DNA of 7,712 nt from Sulfurimonas sp. (GTDB lineage Bacteria > Campylobacterota > Campylobacteria > Campylobacterales > Sulfurimonadaceae). The DNA is taken from contig JAUSKV010000317.1 in NCBI GenBank assembly GCA_030646745.1, positions 1-7,712 on the forward strand, read 5' to 3'. Both the position numbers and the translations under genes were made by a program. The first letter of the stretch is position 1, and every line of letters starts with the position of its first letter. Shown here in pieces: positions 5,821 to 7,712 of this stretch. Under the pieces are notes generated by a model. That model saw only the letters and a list, made by a program, of their open reading frames with translations. It had not been told where the DNA came from and did no database searches.

Positions 5821-5854
5821 TGGCATGTGGATTTAGTTCAGTGTCTCAACTTCA
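5821..5854 (+). repeat. Direct repeat B, right copy
   Basis: This is the partner of 3711-3744 (30 of 34 identical). It begins with an exact GGCATGTGGA at 5822-5831. It lies between the NTPase promoter region and the 3' end of feoB. Confidence 0.8.
5822..5831 (+). repeat. GGCATGTGGA motif, exact copy 2
   Basis: An exact intergenic copy in the context TTGGCATGTGGATTTA, at the start of the right copy of direct repeat B. Confidence 0.6.
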
Positions 5855-5908
5855 GGGGTGCAATTTGCTAGTTGCTTTTCGTTCGCACTAGTTACATTTT
5901 TATGTGGC

Positions 5909-5932
5909 AGAGTGAAAAAACACTCTCTTTTT
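5909..5932 (+). terminator. Small hairpin with U-run, plus-strand orientation
   Basis: AGAGTG (5909-5914) and CACTCT (5921-5926) enclose AAAAAA and are followed by CTTTTT on the plus strand. This has the form of a weak intrinsic terminator for plus-strand transcription, although no plus-strand gene is visible. In the minus direction, where feoB transcripts arrive, there is no U-run after the stem. The rest of 5855-5987 contains nothing else I can support. Confidence 0.3.
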
Positions 5933-5987
5933 GACACAAAACTTTACAAGTCTCGGTTCAAAAGGAGTGTCTCTATTTTCACTATTT

Positions 5988-7712
5988 TTAGGAAAACATT
6001 TTCGCTATATTGTACGCGATAAACGCCAACCCATACGCAGTGAGTGATGTAAGCACAAAAAGATAAAAGAAATATTTTATTCCACCTGCTTCACGCGTAA
6101 AAACAACTGAAGCTGCCAAACATGGAAGATAAATCATAATCACTACTATAAAAGATACCGCCGAAGCAAAAGGAATGTTTTTAGATATTGCATCCGATAA
6201 AGAAGTGTTTTCTTCTTTCACATCTTTCCCTAAAGAGTAGAGCACGCCCAGAGTTGAGACAACAACTTCTTTTGCTGCAAGTCCTGTTTGAAGGGCTATG
6301 CTCATCTTCCAATCAAAACCAAGTGGTGCAAAAACAGGTTCCGAGAATTTTCCTATCGTACCCAAATAACTCTGTTCTAAATTTGCCATGGCAAGTTCAT
6401 TTGCCAAAGCTATTTTTTCATCTTCACTCACAGCCATCTCTATTTTTGTAGCAAATGAATCTTCGAGTTCTTTGGCATGTGGATAGTTGCTTAAAAACCA
6501 AATAAGCATAGAAGCCGCCGCTATAAAAGTTCCTGCCTTTTTTAAATACATCAAAATTTTTGATAAAACCGTGTGCCAAATGAGCTTTACTGAAGGAAGT
6601 CTGTATTTTGGCATCTCCATAACAAATGGCTCATCCACACCTTTAAAAGCTGTGAGTTTAAGTATTTTAGCTGCGATAAGACCTAGGAGTGCTCCTGAAA
6701 TATAAATCATAAACAAAATATTCCCCGCCATTTCAGGTGCAAAAAAAGCTCCTGCAAAAAGCACATACACAGGAAGTCTCGCACCACAACTCATAAACCC
6801 GATGATAAAAAGAGTAAGAAGTCTATCTCTATCATTCTTCAAAATTCTCGCACTCATGTAGGCTGGAATAGAACATCCAAAGCCCGTTACAAGAGGGATA
6901 AAAGATTGTCCATGCAAACCAAATTTATGAAAAAATCCATCGAGGAGAAATGCCACTCTTGACATATAACCCGTGCTCTCCAAAAGAGCAATTCCTATAA
7001 AAAGTATCATGATATTTGGCACAAAAAGAACAACCGCACCCACACCCGCGATAATCCCGTCCACTATAAGTGAGCGAATATCATCATTTGGTATTGTCGC
7101 ACCTATCGTATCTCCAAACCAGCCAAAAAAGCCGTCAATCCAATCCATAGGTATAGAACCTAACTCAAAAGTAATTTGAAATAAACTCCACATAAAAAAG
7201 AGGAATATCGGAATTCCTAAAATTGGATGGATTAAAACACTATCTATCTTCTCCGTTAAAGTCTTTTTGGCTTCTTGTTTTTCTTGTTTTAAAACCTCAG
7301 CAATTATACCTCTGTTAAATGATGCATACTCCTCAGCAAAAGCTTCTTTAATATCATCGCTGTCATGGTGTAATTCCACATGCCTTGAAGCTTCTATAAG
7401 GATTGGCTGTAACTCTGTCCAGATAGGATTATCATGAATTCTTGCATAAGTTTTTTTATTGTTTTTAAGCAGATTTATTGCAACATTTCTGTAAGAATTT
7501 ATGGCTTCATATTTATGTTTTGTCAAATAATTCACTATAACAGCTATTTCTTCTTCAACTGGCTCGGAAAATATAAGTTTTACTTCTTGAATGTCTGTTT
7601 CATATTGCCCAATAACAGCTTCAATAAGCTCTTTTATACCCATTTTTGTAGCAGCGGAAACTTTGACACATGGAATTCCAAGGAGTTGTGACATATACTC
7701 AGCGTTAATTTC
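5988..7712 (-). CDS. feoB: Ferrous iron transport protein B (FeoB), N-terminus beyond the window edge
   Basis: The frame is open to the window edge: the six codons before the first visible Met (7694) read EINAEY and continue the FeoB G domain, so this is not the true start. Counting from that Met, the order is: end of the GTPase domain with a G5-like 'VSAATKMG' (12-19); the helical spacer domain (about 30-150); then the membrane core. Membrane landmarks are 'GIPIFLFFMW' (160-169), gate 1 'GFGCSIPAYMSARIL' (271-285) with Cys274, 'GFMSCGARLPVYVL' (299-312) with Cys303, gate 2 'GLAAKEVVVSTLGVLY' (471-486) and the terminal helix pair 'IYLPCLAASVVFTREAGG' (521-538). FeoB imports Fe(II) across the inner membrane, driven or gated by nucleotide hydrolysis. 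All core motifs are intact, so the gene should work. Its last 339 bases are duplicated at 2469-2807. Confidence 0.96.
   Translation of the reverse strand, partial: EINAEYMSQLLGIPCVKVSAATKMGIKELIEAVIGQYETDIQEVKLIFSEPVEEEIAVIVNYLTKHKYEAINSYRNVAINLLKNNKKTYARIHDNPIWTELQPILIEASRHVELHHDSDDIKEAFAEEYASFNRGIIAEVLKQEKQEAKKTLTEKIDSVLIHPILGIPIFLFFMWSLFQITFELGSIPMDWIDGFFGWFGDTIGATIPNDDIRSLIVDGIIAGVGAVVLFVPNIMILFIGIALLESTGYMSRVAFLLDGFFHKFGLHGQSFIPLVTGFGCSIPAYMSARILKNDRDRLLTLFIIGFMSCGARLPVYVLFAGAFFAPEMAGNILFMIYISGALLGLIAAKILKLTAFKGVDEPFVMEMPKYRLPSVKLIWHTVLSKILMYLKKAGTFIAAASMLIWFLSNYPHAKELEDSFATKIEMAVSEDEKIALANELAMANLEQSYLGTIGKFSEPVFAPLGFDWKMSIALQTGLAAKEVVVSTLGVLYSLGKDVKEENTSLSDAISKNIPFASAVSFIVVIMIYLPCLAASVVFTREAGGIKYFFYLFVLTSLTAYGLAFIAYNIAKMFS
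6474..6483 (+). repeat. GGCATGTGGA motif, exact copy 3, inside feoB
   Basis: An exact copy on the plus strand within feoB, where the minus strand encodes the 'NYPHAKEL' region. Its context is TTTGGCATGTGGATAG. Confidence 0.6.
7375..7384 (-). repeat. GGCATGTGGA motif, exact copy 4, inside feoB
   Basis: An exact copy on the minus strand within feoB, encoding part of 'SRHVELHH' in the spacer domain. Its context on that strand is AAGGCATGTGGAATTA. Confidence 0.6.

Noticed and set aside
5867..5892. Possible stem around CTAGTTGC and GCACTAG after feoB as the feoB terminator
   Set aside because: The stem needs a bulge, the loop is long and no U-run follows on the minus strand.
2400..5990. CRISPR array or integron-like array of repeats
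   Set aside because: The repeats are few, imperfect and irregularly spaced by hundreds to thousands of bases, and no cas or integrase gene is present.
6188..7691. Several plus-strand open frames antisense to feoB, and similar ones over the orphan tail (2663-2866)
   Set aside because: They mirror conserved membrane-helix codons of feoB. The feoB frame is certain and these show no independent signal.

Overview
The window looks like chromosomal DNA from a member of the Campylobacterota (Epsilonproteobacteria), most likely Sulfurimonas-like. The evidence is the AT-rich base composition, an ArsRS-type two-component pair with the HELKTPIAKG histidine box, extended -10 promoters of the form TGCTAAAAT without a clear -35 box, and the style of the FeoB protein. 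The genus is inferred from protein appearance only. Every gene I can support lies on the minus strand.

Left part (1-2374), core-like: an OmpR/PhoB-type response regulator (1712-2374), its sensor histidine kinase (387-1661) and the start of an MltF-type lytic transglycosylase (1-362, cut by the window edge) form a tightly spaced co-directional operon, regulator first. A possible leaderless promoter sits directly on the regulator start codon.

Right part (5988-7712), core-like: the C-terminal three quarters of FeoB, the ferrous iron transporter, cut by the window edge at its GTPase domain.

Middle part (about 2430-5987), accessory: this block is bracketed by two copies of the 3' end of feoB. 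One belongs to the long gene (5988-6326). The other is an orphan 339-bp fragment (2469-2807) that I align without gaps at 304/339 identical bases, including one run of 74 identical bases. Between them lie a ParE/RelE-family toxin with a 59-residue antitoxin (3031-3497), a REP-like double hairpin (3647-3698), and a very AT-rich 591-residue KAP-like P-loop NTPase (3796-5571). No integrase, transposase or tRNA attachment site is visible. The toxin-antitoxin unit and the NTPase gene are each bracketed by their own imperfect direct repeats, so the block looks like a mosaic of small cassettes dropped at the 3' end of feoB.

How the parts relate: the two-component operon and feoB are probably old neighbours that the accessory block separated. 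The block has the make-up of a small defence or stability island: an addiction module beside a lone NTPase whose family includes phage-exclusion proteins. That function is inferred from family and context.

A second pattern overlays the window. The 10-mer GGCATGTGGA occurs exactly four times, in both orientations, inside and outside genes, with three further one-mismatch copies. The copies share a TT 5' flank and an AT-rich 3' flank, and two of them form an inverted pair after a gene end. This resembles the distribution of DNA uptake sequences in Neisseria and Pasteurellaceae and is the most unusual signal I see.
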